From NCBI GenBank assembly GCA_003797895.1, contig RKQB01000001.1:62001-126000 (forward strand): a stretch of 64,000 nucleotides of DNA, given 5' to 3'. The notes under the pieces are model-generated. The model was not told the origin of the DNA. It did not search any database and was given only the letters and a program-made list of their open reading frames with translations. This DNA comes from Cyclobacteriaceae bacterium YHN15. Its GTDB lineage: Bacteria > Bacteroidota > Bacteroidia > Cytophagales > Cyclobacteriaceae. This document shows, piece by piece, positions 50,648 to 59,476 of this stretch. The position numbers and the translations under genes are program-made. Positions within the stretch are counted from its first letter, which is position 1. Each line of letters opens with the position of its first letter.

Positions 50648-53278
50648 TTAATAAACAGATCGGTAGAACTGTCTGTATTCATTTAGATTTTTACGTCTGT
50701 TGAGTTCCTGAAAGTTTTCAATTGAGATCAGGAAACACATTTCTTTATCAGAAGGATCCAAGGAACTTGAATTAAAATCACTCATGAATTTATCCCTATA
50801 CGATAAGGCCCTTTCAGCATTACTGAACGGACTTACTATAAAAATCACTTCTTCACGATTTAGGTTCATATTTCCTGTTCTTAGCCTGGCGCTTGCAAAG
50901 TTTTGCATGTGAAATGTCTCAAGATCTGCCAATAAATTTTTTGATTCTTTGGCTTTATCAGTGTTTAAAGAGATGACAAAGATATGGGTTTGATTAGGAT
51001 TTTCGTGGTAAGGAGAATCTTCTTCATTTTCAATTTCTTCCGCTATTTCACCAGGCAGATCTTCTTCAACCTCTTCTTGAACTGTAACTGTTTCTGCTTC
51101 TTCCAAATCTTGGCTTTTTTCTCCGGTTAAAGCTAACAGCATATTTCTTGCCATTTTCACCAATTCCGGATTCTCAGTCGTCTGAATATAATTTTCCAGT
51201 CTGTTTTTGTACCTTTCCTGTTCATCTATCTTTCCGGAGACCATTATGTCTAATAATAATAGTCTGTCAGTATTCTTTGTTAAGGGATAAGATTCCAAAG
51301 TATTTCTGATCATATCTCTGGACTGAGAATAATTTCCCGCATAATATTGCTCGTAGGCTTCCTTATATTTTCGGGAAGATTCCAAAAAGGCCTGATTTCC
51401 CTTTATGGCATCTGGATTGTTTACAGAGTATGTAAATGGAGATTCAGGAAATTCACGGTTCAGTCTTTGGGCATATAGACCTGAATTTCCATTCAGCTCT
51501 TCGTTGGCTAAAAATAATATATAATATACTTCAGCTTTTTTATTGGAATTTGGATAGGTGGTAATCAGACTTTCAAGGTATTCTATACTCATTTCAGGTT
51601 CTTTGAAATCAAAAAACAGCAATTTGCCCAATTCAAAATATGCTTGTTCCAAACCGAGCTTCAAATCATTGATTTCTTTTTCAGTTTTTGGAATTTGTGC
51701 CAATAAGCTTTCTTTATCCGGGATTTGTCCCAAAATGGTATTTTCATATTCTGATGACTCCTGTTCTTCTATGGATACCTCCTCAAAATCAGAAGTTGTT
51801 GTACCCCTATCTGCTTGGAAGCCCTGCACATTTCTCCTCCAGTTGTCATCCAAAGGTCTTGAACCCCAGTTTCTATAAAAATCTATAGAACCCTGTTGCA
51901 TGGCTACAGAATTATCGAAATAGAATGATTCTCCGGAACCTCTTCCTCCAAATGCCAGGAGGTTATCAAAAATACCTGTTGATTTCGGTTTTGCCTTTTC
52001 CTCTGCCTCTCGTATCAGTCTTTGTTCTTCCTCTCTGATAAACATTTCTGCCACAAGCTCCTGTTCCTCCGGACTCATTTGGGCAAGTCGGATCAAACTA
52101 TCGTTATTTGAAATTGTCTCATAGTGAAGCACATAACTGTCAAAAATTCCTTTTTTCTCATTTACTTCAGCATATATGACATCGGTTGGCCTAATATTGG
52201 ACAAGGCAGAATCCAGGTAGTATTTTGTGGCCCGGAAATCTTTTTTTCTTTCGTAACTAATCTCTGCAAGTTTCTGATATATATATCCTTTTTGTAAAGG
52301 ATTTCTTCCCTCTTCTTTTGCGGCACGGTGCAAAAGTTTTTCGGCTTCTTCTACATCTTCCATTTTGAGTTCGAAAAGGGCTTTTTCATAAAGTATGAAA
52401 TCTCTTAGGTCAATGTTTTTGCTGTCCTTATATAGGTTTTCATAATAGTCCCTTACCCTTTTAACATCCTTACTTTTATCCAGCTCAGCCACCTGTTGCG
52501 CGAATAATTGTGCAAAAAAACTTCTTTCGTATGGTGGATTTCCCTTTAAAGCTTCATTATAGTAACTGTATGCAAGGTTATCCAAGCCTTCCCTTTGGTA
52601 AAGTTGGGCAAGAATGAAATTGATTCTTGATTTTTCTTTTTTATCCTTAGTTAATCCCAGAGCCCTATCCAATGCTCCTATTTTTCCGTTGACATCCCCT
52701 CTTTTGTCATAATAATAGGCCAGGTTTTTATAGAGGATATATCTGTTTTCCTTATTGATACCTGTTTCTTTTGACAGGTAGTCTATAACATAAGCCGCAT
52801 CCTCATAATTTTCCAAATCGGTAAACTGTCTCATGAGTTGAATAAGACTTTTATGCCTTACCCTTTTTTTCTTACTGTTCACATTAAGGTACCGGAATGT
52901 ATTGGATGCATCATCAAATTTTGCGTCATAATAATCAGCCATTCCCAAAAAAAAGTAGGAATCATCCACCCATTTGGAAATTTTATGCCATTCTATGGAT
53001 TTGGAAGCAAATTCTCGGATATCCTTTAGTTTATCTTCATTTTGGTCTATCAAACCACTGTCAATCGGAAAATATATGGGTAAAACCTGAGAATAATCTT
53101 CGCGGTGATCATTCTCAATGGCATCTTCAATTTCAACCAAAATTTTTTGTGCATAAAAGACAGCATTATACCTCGAGGTTGTGTTATGGAACATCCTGTT
53201 GGTAAACGTGTTCTTTTCAGAAGAACAGGCCGTAAATATTATGGCGACTATAAATATGACAAAAAGAATTGGACGCAT
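50648..53278 (-). CDS. T9SS/gliding lipoprotein, SprE/PorW-like
   Basis: The 876-residue lipoprotein (VAIIFTACSSEKN, lipobox Cys near residue 18) has the SprE/PorW start NTFTNRMFHNTTSRYNAVFYA and many tetratricopeptide helices (about 100-400 and 540-690). A C-terminal alpha/beta domain (about 775-876) follows. SprE/PorW links the T9SS motor to the translocon in other species. The locus is close to the gldKLMN cluster (2 genes away), consistent with a T9SS part. It faces the M23 gene divergently. Confidence 0.88.
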   Translation of the reverse strand: MRPILFVIFIVAIIFTACSSEKNTFTNRMFHNTTSRYNAVFYAQKILVEIEDAIENDHREDYSQVLPIYFPIDSGLIDQNEDKLKDIREFASKSIEWHKISKWVDDSYFFLGMADYYDAKFDDASNTFRYLNVNSKKKRVRHKSLIQLMRQFTDLENYEDAAYVIDYLSKETGINKENRYILYKNLAYYYDKRGDVNGKIGALDRALGLTKDKKEKSRINFILAQLYQREGLDNLAYSYYNEALKGNPPYERSFFAQLFAQQVAELDKSKDVKRVRDYYENLYKDSKNIDLRDFILYEKALFELKMEDVEEAEKLLHRAAKEEGRNPLQKGYIYQKLAEISYERKKDFRATKYYLDSALSNIRPTDVIYAEVNEKKGIFDSYVLHYETISNNDSLIRLAQMSPEEQELVAEMFIREEEQRLIREAEEKAKPKSTGIFDNLLAFGGRGSGESFYFDNSVAMQQGSIDFYRNWGSRPLDDNWRRNVQGFQADRGTTTSDFEEVSIEEQESSEYENTILGQIPDKESLLAQIPKTEKEINDLKLGLEQAYFELGKLLFFDFKEPEMSIEYLESLITTYPNSNKKAEVYYILFLANEELNGNSGLYAQRLNREFPESPFTYSVNNPDAIKGNQAFLESSRKYKEAYEQYYAGNYSQSRDMIRNTLESYPLTKNTDRLLLLDIMVSGKIDEQERYKNRLENYIQTTENPELVKMARNMLLALTGEKSQDLEEAETVTVQEEVEEDLPGEIAEEIENEEDSPYHENPNQTHIFVISLNTDKAKESKNLLADLETFHMQNFASARLRTGNMNLNREEVIFIVSPFSNAERALSYRDKFMSDFNSSSLDPSDKEMCFLISIENFQELNRRKNLNEYRQFYRSVY

Positions 53279-53349
53279 TATTGCTATGTATTCGAAGGCA
53301 CAAATTAGTTGATTTGTACTAAAATACTAAACGCTAATATTTATTATTA

Positions 53350-53357
53350 TATTTTTG
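53350..53357 (+). promoter_or_regulatory. Putative -7 box TATTTTTG for the M23-bactofilin-ATP synthase run
   Basis: It is an exact TAnnTTTG match 26 nt before the TTG start. The DNA is very AT-rich and no -33 TTG is well placed, so support is modest. Confidence 0.4.
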
Positions 53358-53383
53358 GGATTGTAAAACCAAATTTGAATTAA

Positions 53384-54256
53384 TTGAAACTGACAAGAAA
53401 ACTGGGAATTTTGATTAAATCCAAATTTCTCTTTGTGATAAGAAGGGAGCAGGATTTCTCTGTCATCACCTCGTTTAATATTTCTGCATTAAAAATTATT
53501 GCCATTGCTCTTCTGGCCCTTATCCTGGTTTTTGGAGCCTCTTTAATTTTATCCAAAACCCTACTTAAGGTATGGTTTGACCCAACTTATAAAGATTCCG
53601 AAAATACAGCTATGCTGATTCAAATGGCAGAGACAGTAGATTCTTTGATTTCAGAGGTAGAAAAAAAAGATATTTATGTAAGTAATATCCAGCGGATTAT
53701 TGATGGAGAATATAACCCTTTTGAAGCAGGTGAAGTGATGGATTCAATACAGATAGTTGAAAGAAGGACAGGAGAAACCAGTCTATTTGAACCCAGTGAG
53801 GGAACTTTAAGTATCATTAATGAAATGAGAGGGGTTCCATTGGATGTGAATATTTCTGAGCCTAATAATGAGCGTTATTTAGGTGACTCTTATTTTTTTC
53901 CACCGATAAAAGGAGTGGTAACTTCAATTTTTGATCCCATAAAAGATCATTTTGGAATAGATATTGTAGCAAAAGAAAATGAGGCTGTTAAATCCATTGC
54001 AGATGGAACAGTCATCTTTAGCGGTTGGACATTAGGAACCGGTTATGTAATAGGTATCCAACACGCTAATGAATTGATTTCTATTTACAAACATAATTCT
54101 GTAATATTGAAAAACATTGGAGATGTAATAAAAGGTGGTGAAATCGTTTCTATCATAGGAAACACTGGAGAACTAACCACCGGCCCCCATTTACATTTCG
54201 AAATATGGTACAAAGGTTCTCCGCTTAATCCCCAAGATTTCATTTCTTTTGATTAA
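53384..54256 (+). CDS. Membrane-anchored M23 peptidase
   Basis: The 290-residue protein has one membrane helix (about 36-58; IIAIALLALILVFGASLIL), a coiled stretch and a C-terminal LytM/M23 domain with HFGIDI (His, Asp) and HLHFEIW (HxH), so the zinc site is complete. It should cleave peptidoglycan cross-links in the periplasm. The start is TTG. It is followed 2 nt later by a bactofilin gene; bactofilin-M23 pairs act together in cell-shape control in other bacteria. Confidence 0.92.
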   Translation: MKLTRKLGILIKSKFLFVIRREQDFSVITSFNISALKIIAIALLALILVFGASLILSKTLLKVWFDPTYKDSENTAMLIQMAETVDSLISEVEKKDIYVSNIQRIIDGEYNPFEAGEVMDSIQIVERRTGETSLFEPSEGTLSIINEMRGVPLDVNISEPNNERYLGDSYFFPPIKGVVTSIFDPIKDHFGIDIVAKENEAVKSIADGTVIFSGWTLGTGYVIGIQHANELISIYKHNSVILKNIGDVIKGGEIVSIIGNTGELTTGPHLHFEIWYKGSPLNPQDFISFD

Positions 54257-54258
54257 TT

Positions 54259-54684
54259 ATGTTTACAAAGCCCGAAGAAAAAAAATCCGTTGTTGATATG
54301 GTAAATTCCAGCAACGTGATATCCAAAGAGACACGCATCAAAGGTGATATTGATGCCCAAGGAAATATCCGAATTGAAGGTGTGGTCGAAGGACTTATCA
54401 AGTCAAAAAGTAAGATTGTGATAGGAGACTCTGCTGTCATTAAAGGAAATTTATCATCTGTTGAAGCAGAAATCTCAGGAAAAGTAGATGGAGAAGTAGT
54501 TTGCTCTGAAATTCTTTATCTGAAAAAGACCGCCTACATTTCAGGTAACATAATCACAAAAAAACTGGTTGTTGAAAACGGAGCTGTTTTTGATGGTCAA
54601 TGCCAGATGAATAATAAACCATTAAAGGTTTCCAAGAAGGATGGAGAAGATGAAGTCCTCAAAGGACAACTTGCCACAGGTTAA
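54259..54684 (+). CDS. Bactofilin
   Basis: The 141-residue protein has the right-handed beta-helix bactofilin core (ISKETRIKGDIDAQGNIRIE, GLIKSKSKIVIGDSAVIKGN, EAEISGKVDGEVVCSEILYL). It polymerises without nucleotide into scaffold filaments on the membrane and often positions a peptidoglycan hydrolase, here the M23 enzyme directly upstream. Its 3' end overlaps the next gene by 44 nt. Confidence 0.95.
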   Translation: MFTKPEEKKSVVDMVNSSNVISKETRIKGDIDAQGNIRIEGVVEGLIKSKSKIVIGDSAVIKGNLSSVEAEISGKVDGEVVCSEILYLKKTAYISGNIITKKLVVENGAVFDGQCQMNNKPLKVSKKDGEDEVLKGQLATG

Positions 54685-54904
54685 TCCAGCCCTTTTCAAA
54701 TACCTTGGTCTTTCCTTTCAAATGTTTACGGTAATAGGCCTTGGAACAGCATTGGGATGGTATATTCAATCAAAAAGCCAAATGAAATTTCCCATTTGGC
54801 TTTTACTTTTTTGTTTTCTTTCCATAGTGTTGGCTTTTTATCAATTATATGTTAACATGAAAAACGATGAAAAGTCAGAGAAGAATAGGGAAAAAAAACC
54901 TTAG
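54641..54904 (+). CDS. AtpZ/AtpI-type ATP synthase accessory membrane protein
   Basis: The 87-residue protein has two membrane helices (LGLSFQMFTVIGLGTALGWY and FPIWLLLFCFLSIVLAFYQL) and matches the ATPase_gene1 family, assembly or ion-handling helpers encoded just before ATP synthase. The start may be ATG 54641 or ATG 54650; both overlap the bactofilin gene, implying translational coupling. Its place before atpB supports the role. Confidence 0.85.
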   Translation: MEKMKSSKDNLPQVNPALFKYLGLSFQMFTVIGLGTALGWYIQSKSQMKFPIWLLLFCFLSIVLAFYQLYVNMKNDEKSEKNREKKP

Positions 54905-54927
54905 CTTTGGGGCCAAATTAGTTGGCT

Positions 54928-55314
54928 ATGAGAAAGATTTTTGATCTGACAGTTAAATTACTTCTATTATCCTTATTTATTGCAGGACTTGTCTACCTCA
55001 TCTCTGATATATTACAACTTCCTTGGATACATGAAAGCATTTGGAAAATAATTTCGTTTTTTTTGATATTGACTTGGTTGACTGGTATTTTCTCTAATTA
55101 TTTATTAGAGATAAGCAAAGAAAATTCGGTTAATATACTTCTAGGAGCCATAGGAATAAGATTTTTGAGCAGTATAGGGTTTATTGCGATCATGTTGATG
55201 CTCGGCCAGGAGAATTTAATTTTGTTTGTAATCAATTTCTTTGCCATTTATTTATTCTATTTATTGTTTGATATATATGCGCTTATAGCTAATTTGCGCC
55301 CAAATTCGAAGTAG
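54928..55314 (+). CDS. Small four-helix membrane protein in the ATP synthase operon
   Basis: The 128-residue protein has four predicted helices (about 8-28, 38-60, 73-93, 100-122) and no catalytic motif. It lies between atpZ and atpB, where other bacteria have AtpI, and could be an AtpI-like subunit I; sequence similarity alone does not establish this. I start it at ATG 54928, since the TTG two codons upstream is weaker. Confidence 0.7.
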   Translation: MRKIFDLTVKLLLLSLFIAGLVYLISDILQLPWIHESIWKIISFFLILTWLTGIFSNYLLEISKENSVNILLGAIGIRFLSSIGFIAIMLMLGQENLILFVINFFAIYLFYLLFDIYALIANLRPNSK

Positions 55315-55332
55315 GTACTAAAAAATCATTTG

Positions 55333-56358
55333 ATGGCCCGTAAGTTTATTCGCCTAAGTATTTTATTATCAGTATTTTGGCTAGGTTTTTCAAATGCTGC
55401 TCTTGCAGCTGGAGATGAGGAAGACAAGACAGGATTCATCCTGCCGCACGTTATGGACAACTATGAGTGGCATTTCGCAACCATTGGTCATACCCATATT
55501 ACTTTGCCTCTTCCAGTGATAATCTACTCACCTGACCAAGGCTTGGAATTTTTTATTTCTTCAGATTTCCAAAATCATGAGACCCATAAATTTGGAAAAG
55601 CTTATGGGAAAAACGGTTATTATATTGAAGAGGATTATACCTTACATGCGGAGGACCCTTCCAGAACTTTTTATGACTTCTCAATCACGAAGAATGTTGC
55701 GATGATGTTTATTGTCATTGCTGTCATCCTATTTCTTATGCTTTCTGCTGCAAAGCATTATAAAAGTAAGCCAGGTACTGCCCCAAAAGGGATTGCTTCA
55801 TTCGTTGAGCCAATAATTGTATTTGTAAGAGATGAAATTGCCCTCCCCAATATCGGGCACAAAAAATACCTGAAATTTACGCCTTACCTATTGACCCTTT
55901 TCTTCTTTATTTGGATTGGGAACCTTATGGGTTTATTTCCAGAGGCAGCCAATTTCACAGGGAATATTGCATTAACATTTACTCTTGCGATTTTCACCTT
56001 TATAATTACAAATATTAACGGTAATAAAGATTACTGGAAACATGTGTTCGCGACACCAGGTGTTCCTGTTCCCTTACTATTAATAATTGTTCCGGTTGAA
56101 ATAATAGGTTTGTTTACCAAGCCATTTGCCCTTATGGTCCGTCTCTTTGTGGCCATTACAGCAGGACATATCGTGATCCTTAGCTTTATCGCATTGATTT
56201 TTGTATTCGAATCCTTTGCGGTAGGATTAGCCAGTACGGTGATGGTTGTATTCATCAATTTCATTGAATTGTTGGTTGCCACTATACAAGCATATGTATT
56301 TACCCTGTTTTCTGCCATGTATATCGGGATGGCGGTAGCAGAACATGACCATCATTAA
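55333..56358 (+). CDS. atpB: ATP synthase F0 subunit a
   Basis: The 341-residue protein has an N-terminal signal-like helix (LSILLSVFWLGFSNAALAA) and a ~100-residue charged extension before the helices, both usual for Bacteroidota. The core carries the essential Arg in PFALMVRLFVAITAGHIVIL and the C-terminal LLVATIQAYVFTLFSAMYIG. It forms the proton path with the c-ring. The ATG at 55333 is preferred over a TTG one codon earlier. Confidence 0.97.
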   Translation: MARKFIRLSILLSVFWLGFSNAALAAGDEEDKTGFILPHVMDNYEWHFATIGHTHITLPLPVIIYSPDQGLEFFISSDFQNHETHKFGKAYGKNGYYIEEDYTLHAEDPSRTFYDFSITKNVAMMFIVIAVILFLMLSAAKHYKSKPGTAPKGIASFVEPIIVFVRDEIALPNIGHKKYLKFTPYLLTLFFFIWIGNLMGLFPEAANFTGNIALTFTLAIFTFIITNINGNKDYWKHVFATPGVPVPLLLIIVPVEIIGLFTKPFALMVRLFVAITAGHIVILSFIALIFVFESFAVGLASTVMVVFINFIELLVATIQAYVFTLFSAMYIGMAVAEHDHH

Positions 56359-56396
56359 ATAAGAATTTCTTTGTTCAATTTATAAATCTAACAAGT

Positions 56397-56651
56397 ATGT
56401 TAACTTCAATCTTATTAACTGCCGGTTTTGCTCTTATGGGTGCAGGTATCGGTGCCGGAATCGTTGCAATTGGTGCAGGTCTTGGTATTGGTAGAATCGG
56501 TGGTCAAGCTATGGAAGGTATAGCGCGTCAGCCAGAAGCTGCTGGAAAAATCCAAACAGCTATGTTGATTATCGCTGCCCTTATCGAGGTGGTTTCCCTA
56601 TTTGCAGTAGTAGTTTGTCTACTGATTGCTTTGGGTGAATACAATTTCTAA
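56397..56651 (+). CDS. atpE: ATP synthase F0 subunit c
   Basis: The 84-residue two-helix proteolipid has GxGxG-rich helix 1 (MGAGIGAGIVAIGAGLGIG), loop RQPEA and ion-binding Glu64 in helix 2 (IIAALIEVVSLFAV). The residue after Glu64 is Val rather than Ser/Thr, which argues for proton rather than sodium coupling. It is followed by a hairpin before atpF. Confidence 0.97.
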   Translation: MLTSILLTAGFALMGAGIGAGIVAIGAGLGIGRIGGQAMEGIARQPEAAGKIQTAMLIIAALIEVVSLFAVVVCLLIALGEYNF

Positions 56652-56656
56652 GAAAA

Positions 56657-56687
56657 ATTAGGGGTTGGCGCTAGGCCAATCCCTAAT
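56657..56687 (+). terminator. Intercistronic hairpin after atpE
   Basis: A 13-bp stem with one G-T pair (56657-56669 with 56675-56687), a 5-nt loop and TTTCTTT after it. It may attenuate or protect the mRNA so that more subunit c is made. Confidence 0.7.
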
Positions 56688-56728
56688 TTTCTTTAATTGA
56701 ACAGATATTTAAAAAAAAATTATTCAAT

Positions 56729-57223
56729 ATGGGACTTATTACTCCAGGCTTGGGATTGATCTTTTGGTCTGCTCTTGGGTTTTTGATTGTGCTATTTATA
56801 CTTACCAAATATGCATGGAAACCAATTCTTGCTGCTTTGGATGAGCGTGAAAAGAGCATTGAAGATGCCCTCAAGTCGGCCGAAATTGCAAGAAACGAAA
56901 TGGCTAACTTAAAGGCTGAAAATGAAAAGATTATTCATGAAGCCAAAATAGAAAGAGACAGCATGCTCTTGGCAGCGAGTGAAACTGCCAAACAAATGAT
57001 CGAGAACGCAAAGGCATTGGCACAAAAAGAAGGCAATATTATGCTTGAAAATGCAAAGGCTGCCATCGAGACCGAAAAACAGGCTGCTCTGGAAGATATA
57101 AAAGTTCAGGTCGGTGTCCTATCTCTAGCTGTCGCCGAAAAATTATTGAAAAGAAACTTTTCTTCCGATGCTGCTCAGCAACAATTGGTGGAGGAACTAG
57201 TGAAGGACATTAAGCTAAACTAA
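56729..57223 (+). CDS. atpF: ATP synthase F0 subunit b
   Basis: The 164-residue stator subunit has one membrane helix (about 8-28; PGLGLIFWSALGFLIVLFIL) and a long charged coiled coil to the C-terminus. It connects F0 to F1 through the delta subunit, whose gene starts 1 nt later. Length and start (MGLITPGLGLIFW) fit Bacteroidota b subunits. Confidence 0.96.
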   Translation: MGLITPGLGLIFWSALGFLIVLFILTKYAWKPILAALDEREKSIEDALKSAEIARNEMANLKAENEKIIHEAKIERDSMLLAASETAKQMIENAKALAQKEGNIMLENAKAAIETEKQAALEDIKVQVGVLSLAVAEKLLKRNFSSDAAQQQLVEELVKDIKLN

Positions 57224-57224
57224 T

Positions 57225-57785
57225 ATGTCAGAAATTAAAATTGCATCACGATACGCCAAGGCCCTGCTTGAACTTTCAGTGGAAAAGAATGCGCTAGAAG
57301 CTGTGATCAGTGATTTTAAAACATTTCTTTCTATTGCTGAACAAAATAGGGAAGTAGGCCTGACATTGGGAAGTCCCATTGTTAACTATGATAAAAAATT
57401 CAATATTTTGAAGGCATTGCTCGGGAAGTCAGCAAACGCTATCACGATAAGTTTCTTGGATCTGGTAACCCGTAAAAAAAGATCAAACGTATTAATTGCC
57501 ACAGCTAAGGAGCTCCTCAGGCAATACAATGATTACAAAGGAATTCAGGTAGCAGAGATCACTACCACACTTCCGTTGACTGATGATTTAAGGAAGCAAA
57601 TCATTGAAATGGTAAAAGAGATTTCAGGCTTTGATAAAGTGGAATTGGTAGAGAAAATTGACAAAGATTTAATTGCTGGATTTGTTTTGAAGGTGAATGA
57701 TAAGCTTTGGGATGACTCCATAAGCGGTAAGTTAAGAAAAACAAGAATGCAATTTGCCCAGCGTTATTTCGTGAAATTATACTAG
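57225..57785 (+). CDS. atpH: ATP synthase F1 subunit delta
   Basis: The 186-residue soluble stator protein has the delta/OSCP pattern: N-terminal [17 protein letters not shown] and C-terminal [26 protein letters not shown]. It links subunit b to the alpha3beta3 head. It sits between atpF (1 nt gap) and atpA (28 nt). Confidence 0.96.
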   Translation: MSEIKIASRYAKALLELSVEKNALEAVISDFKTFLSIAEQNREVGLTLGSPIVNYDKKFNILKALLGKSANAITISFLDLVTRKKRSNVLIATAKELLRQYNDYKGIQVAEITTTLPLTDDLRKQIIEMVKEISGFDKVELVEKIDKDLIAGFVLKVNDKLWDDSISGKLRKTRMQFAQRYFVKLY

Positions 57786-57813
57786 TAAAAAGATAAATTT
57801 TAATAAAAATACA

Positions 57814-59394
57814 ATGGCACAAATAAGACCTGATGAAGTTTCAGCCATTTTGAGAGAGCAACTTTCAAATGCAAAGACTGATACTGAACTTGAAGAAGTG
57901 GGTACCGTACTCCAGGTAGGTGACGGTGTAGCACGTATATATGGACTTACCAAAGCGCAGGCTGGTGAATTGTTGGAATTTGACAATGGTCTTAGAGCGA
58001 TGGTTCTTAACTTGGAAGAAGACAATGTCGGTGCAGTACTCTTCGGAGATTCTAAATTGGTCAAAGAAGGTGACAATGTAAAAAGAACCAAAAAAATTGC
58101 ATCAATTAAAGTTGGGAATGGCATGTTGGGAAGGGTTGTGGATACCTTGGGTAACCCTATTGATGGAAAAGGACCTATACAAGGTGATTTGTATGAAATG
58201 CCTTTGGAAAGAAAGGCCCCAGGGGTTATTTACAGACAGCCTGTAAATGAACCACTTCAGACTGGTATAAAAGCGATTGATTCCATGATTCCAATCGGAA
58301 GAGGTCAGCGTGAATTGATCATTGGTGACCGTCAGACAGGTAAAACTGCGGTAGCCATTGATACCATTTTGAACCAAAAAGAATTTTACGAAAGAGGGGA
58401 GCCTGTTTTTTGTATTTATGTTGCTATTGGACAGAAAGCATCTACTGTTGCCGGAATCGTTGCAGCCTTGGAAAAAGGCGGTGCCCTTCCGTATTCAGTA
58501 GTCGTTTCAGCCGCAGCTTCTGATCCTGCCCCAATGCAGTTCTTTGCTCCTTTTACAGGTGCATGTATAGGTGAATTTGTAAGGGATACAGGACGCCCGG
58601 CCCTGATCATATTTGATGATCTTTCCAAGCAGGCTGTTGCTTACAGAGAAGTTTCATTGTTGCTGAGAAGACCTCCAGGACGTGAAGCTTACCCTGGAGA
58701 TGTATTCTATTTGCACTCAAGATTGTTGGAAAGAGCTGCTAAAATCAATGACTCTGATGAAATTGCCAGACAAATGAACGATCTGCCAGAATCAATCAAA
58801 CATTTGGTCAAAGGCGGTGGTTCATTGACAGCATTGCCGATTATTGAAACTCAGGCAGGTGATGTTTCGGCCTATATTCCCACAAACGTAATCTCCATTA
58901 CAGATGGTCAGATATTTTTGGAGACCAATTTGTTTAACTCAGGTATCCGTCCTGCGATCAACGTAGGTATTTCTGTATCCAGGGTGGGGGGTAATGCTCA
59001 AATCAAGGCTATGAAAAAAGTAGCAGGTACCTTGAAACTGGATCAGGCACAGTTCCGTGAATTGGAAGCATTCTCCAAATTCGGATCAGATCTTGATGCT
59101 TCAACAAAAAGAACCATCGAAAGAGGTAGGAGAAACCAGGAAATTCTTAAACAACCTCAATATTCTCCTGTGCCTGTAGAACTACAAGTAGCCATTATTT
59201 ATGTTTCTACCAAGGGTTTCATGGATAATGTTCCTGTGGAAAAGGCAAGACAGTTTGAGGCGGAATTCTACAACTTATTGAAGAGTAGTTACCCTGAAGC
59301 ATTGTCTTTGATATTGAAAAATGATATTGATGCAGCAGGTAAAATCCTCGAGACAGCCGCAAAGGATTTGTCAGCAAAATACGCGAAACAATAA
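57814..59394 (+). CDS. atpA: ATP synthase F1 subunit alpha
   Basis: The 526-residue protein has the P-loop [11 protein letters not shown], the alpha signature [20 protein letters not shown] and the N-terminal [17 protein letters not shown]. It binds nucleotide at non-catalytic sites in F1. Length is standard. It is followed by a hairpin and atpG. Confidence 0.98.
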   Translation: MAQIRPDEVSAILREQLSNAKTDTELEEVGTVLQVGDGVARIYGLTKAQAGELLEFDNGLRAMVLNLEEDNVGAVLFGDSKLVKEGDNVKRTKKIASIKVGNGMLGRVVDTLGNPIDGKGPIQGDLYEMPLERKAPGVIYRQPVNEPLQTGIKAIDSMIPIGRGQRELIIGDRQTGKTAVAIDTILNQKEFYERGEPVFCIYVAIGQKASTVAGIVAALEKGGALPYSVVVSAAASDPAPMQFFAPFTGACIGEFVRDTGRPALIIFDDLSKQAVAYREVSLLLRRPPGREAYPGDVFYLHSRLLERAAKINDSDEIARQMNDLPESIKHLVKGGGSLTALPIIETQAGDVSAYIPTNVISITDGQIFLETNLFNSGIRPAINVGISVSRVGGNAQIKAMKKVAGTLKLDQAQFRELEAFSKFGSDLDASTKRTIERGRRNQEILKQPQYSPVPVELQVAIIYVSTKGFMDNVPVEKARQFEAEFYNLLKSSYPEALSLILKNDIDAAGKILETAAKDLSAKYAKQ

Positions 59395-59409
59395 TTACTT
59401 TACTATTGG

Positions 59410-59439
59410 CTTTGGGGTGAGTTCATGCTCTCCCCAAAG
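59410..59439 (+). terminator. Intercistronic hairpin after atpA
   Basis: CTTTGGGGTGAG (59410-59421) pairs with CTCTCCCCAAAG (59428-59439) with one mismatch and a 6-nt loop, then TTTTATC. It may be a partial terminator or an mRNA-processing site before atpG. Confidence 0.65.
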
Positions 59440-59476
59440 TTTTATCGAAATATCTCTTTTCTGAAAAGAAAATCTT

